DNA of 6,918 nucleotides from an uncultured Collinsella sp. GTDB taxonomy: Bacteria > Actinomycetota > Coriobacteriia > Coriobacteriales > Coriobacteriaceae. Shown piece after piece: positions 5,694-6,918 of the stretch. Within the stretch, counting starts at the first letter, position 1, and each line of letters opens with the position of its first letter. Made by a program: the position numbers and the translations under genes. Under the pieces are notes generated by a model. It was not told the origin of the DNA. It did not search any database and was given only the letters and a program-made list of their open reading frames with translations. The DNA lies in NCBI GenBank assembly GCA_902482185.1, contig CABSZR010000073.1:1-6918 (forward strand). Direction: 5' to 3'.

Positions 5694-6918
5694 TGTCCGA
5701 AACCCTCAATGCCCAGGATATCGCCAAGAAACTGCAGGAGCAGCTCACGAGCCTCTCCGCGACGGTCGATACGCATGAGGTTTCAACGGTCGACGAGGTA
5801 GGCGACGGCATCGCGCGCGTCTCCGGCCTCAAGAGCGCCATGGCAGGCGAGCTTTTGGAGTTCAAGAGCTCCGATACCGGTGAGACCGTCTTCGGCCTTG
5901 CCCAGAACCTTGACCGTGACGAGGTCGGCGCCGTTCTGTTTGGTGCCGTCGACTCCATCAAGGAAGGCGACGAGTGCCGCACCACTGGCCGCATTATGGA
6001 TATCCCCGTGAGCCGTGCCATGCTCGGCCGCGTCGTCAATCCGCTCGGCCAGCCCATCGACGGTTTGGGTGACATCGTCGCCACGCACCGTCGCCCCATC
6101 GAGTTCAAGGCTCCCGGCGTCATCGATCGTACCCCGGTGTGCGAGCCGGTTCAGACCGGTCTGCTCGCTATCGACTCTATGGTGCCTATCGGCCGCGGTC
6201 AGCGTGAGCTCATCATCGGCGACCGTAAGACCGGTAAGACCGCCATCGCCATCGACGCTATCCTCAATCAGCGCGGCAAGGGCATGGTCTGCATCTATGT
6301 CGCCATCGGCCAGAAGGCCTCCACGGTTGCCAACATCCGCGAGACCCTCGCTCAGCACGGTGCGCTCGACTACACCATCATCGTTTCGGCCACCGCTGCC
6401 GATTCCGCCCCTATGCAGTACATCGCGCCTATGGCCGGTGCCGCTATCGGCGAGTTCTTCATGTACAACGGCGAGGACGGCAAGCCCGCCAGCGAGACCA
6501 ACCCCGGCGGCCACGTGCTCGTCATCTACGACGACCTGTCCAAGCAGGCTGTGGCCTACCGTCAGATGTCGCTGACGCTGCATCGTCCGCCCGGACGCGA
6601 GGCCTATCCTGGCGACATCTTCTACCTGCACTCTCGTCTGCTCGAGCGTGCCGTCAAGATGTCCAAGAAGAACGGTTACGGCTCCATGACGGCTCTGCCG
6701 ATCATCGAGACCCAGGACGGCGACGTCTCGGCCTACATTCCGACCAACGTCATTTCCATTACCGATGGTCAGATCTTCCTCGAGAGCAACCTGTTCAACG
6801 CAGGTATGAGACCAGCCGTAAACGTAGGACTTTCCGTATCCCGAGTCGGTGGTGCAGCCCAGACAAAGGCAATGAAGAAAGCATCCGGCAGTATTCGTAT
6901 CGATCTTGCACAGTACCG
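5693..6918 (+). CDS. atpA: F-type ATP synthase subunit alpha, 3'-truncated by the window end
   Basis: Non-catalytic nucleotide-binding subunit of the F1 hexamer. The ATG at 5693 overlaps the atpH stop (TAATG); GGAGG within 5680-5684 is the ribosome binding site. 408 codons are present, about 80% of the usual ~505-510, and the frame stays open to the end. Domains: N-terminal beta-barrel (about 28-95), then the nucleotide domain with Walker A GDRKTGKT (176-183), VAIGQKAST (203-211), Walker [12 protein letters not shown] (275-285) and [22 protein letters not shown] (298-319). The alpha/beta signature [10 protein letters not shown] (374-383) and the arginine finger R384 follow. An insertion of about 13 residues ([13 protein letters not shown], 261-273) separates MYNG from HVLVIYDD. 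From about 6803 onward codon use becomes foreign although the protein still fits alpha, so the last ~115 bp may belong to another genome. Upstream of that the call is certain. Confidence 0.96.
   Translation, partial: MSETLNAQDIAKKLQEQLTSLSATVDTHEVSTVDEVGDGIARVSGLKSAMAGELLEFKSSDTGETVFGLAQNLDRDEVGAVLFGAVDSIKEGDECRTTGRIMDIPVSRAMLGRVVNPLGQPIDGLGDIVATHRRPIEFKAPGVIDRTPVCEPVQTGLLAIDSMVPIGRGQRELIIGDRKTGKTAIAIDAILNQRGKGMVCIYVAIGQKASTVANIRETLAQHGALDYTIIVSATAADSAPMQYIAPMAGAAIGEFFMYNGEDGKPASETNPGGHVLVIYDDLSKQAVAYRQMSLTLHRPPGREAYPGDIFYLHSRLLERAVKMSKKNGYGSMTALPIIETQDGDVSAYIPTNVISITDGQIFLESNLFNAGMRPAVNVGLSVSRVGGAAQTKAMKKASGSIRIDLAQY
6803..6918 (+). other. Foreign-codon 3' tail of atpA (probable assembly chimera)
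   Basis: After ...NLFNAG the codons change abruptly to AGA, CCA, GTA (three times), GGA, CGA, ACA and repeated GCA. These are rare or absent in the preceding 370 atpA codons, which use CGC/CGT, CCG/CCC, GTC/GTG and GGC/GGT. The protein remains a good alpha subunit ([19 protein letters not shown]), so a highly conserved stretch was the joining point. The style resembles a lower-GC Firmicute, perhaps Lachnospiraceae-like. The codon switch is seen directly; the taxon is an inference. Confidence 0.65.

Noticed and set aside
5783..6631. Minus-strand open frame of 282 codons opposite atpA
   Set aside because: It mirrors atpA codon bias and contains low-complexity Asp/Gly/Val/Leu stretches; the alpha gene on the other strand is certain.
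1..6918. A new defence, mobile or RNA-based system
   Set aside because: Every sizeable gene is assigned to core metabolism or, for the atpI-position gene, to the ATP synthase operon; no arrays, direct-repeat clusters, integrase or toxin-antitoxin genes are seen.

Overview
The window looks like a GC-rich, high-G+C-codon bacterium of the Coriobacteriia (Collinsella/Atopobium-like actinobacteria). This is inferred from the protein style, the third-position G/C bias and the gene order; no search was run. All recognisable genes are on the + strand. I find no mobile element, CRISPR array, tRNA or rRNA. The centre of the window is ordinary core metabolism, and the most notable structural point is that both ends appear to come from a different genome.

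Layout. At 3-563 an open frame, cut by the window start, joins the C-terminal end of a saccharopine-dehydrogenase-like protein (to about 130-150) to the C-terminal part of a Sua5/YrdC threonylcarbamoyl-AMP synthase. At 577-2118 lies a complete glycerol kinase (glpK), and at 2242-2889 a complete uracil phosphoribosyltransferase (upp). A gene-free stretch of 282 bp (2890-3171) holds a strong GC hairpin after upp, a second T/A-flanked hairpin, a small inverted repeat and a good sigma-70-type promoter (TTGTAC-16-TACAAT). From there an F-type ATP synthase operon runs to the end: a small three-helix membrane protein in the atpI position (3172-3483), atpB (3487-4290), atpE (4415-4609), atpF (4625-5227), atpH (5217-5693) and a 3'-truncated atpA (5693-6918). 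The genes are tightly spaced (3 bp, 15 bp, an 11-bp overlap, a 1-bp overlap). The one exception is a 124-bp leader before atpE, which ends in the strongest Shine-Dalgarno of the window, as expected for the subunit needed in most copies.

How the genes work together. The atp genes build the Fo sector (a, c-ring, b), the delta stalk connector and the catalytic-hexamer subunit alpha; gamma, beta and epsilon would be expected beyond the end. The c subunit lacks the Na+-binding signature, so H+ coupling is predicted. Sua5 (t6A tRNA modification) and upp (pyrimidine salvage) next to atp is a long-standing neighbourhood also seen in Bacillus (ywlC...upp-atpI-atpB). Here glpK sits between sua5 and upp.

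Features worth a second look: a Sec-signal-peptide-like N-terminus on subunit b, an insertion of about 13 residues in alpha just before Walker B, an unusually short delta, a reciprocal Glu/His exchange in subunit a, and a glycerol kinase lacking the usual Arg of the phosphate-1 motif. Both terminal ~115-150 bp show foreign codon usage (AGA, GTA, GGA, CCA, ACA), and at the left end foreign protein identity. This is best explained by chimeric joins in a metagenome assembly.
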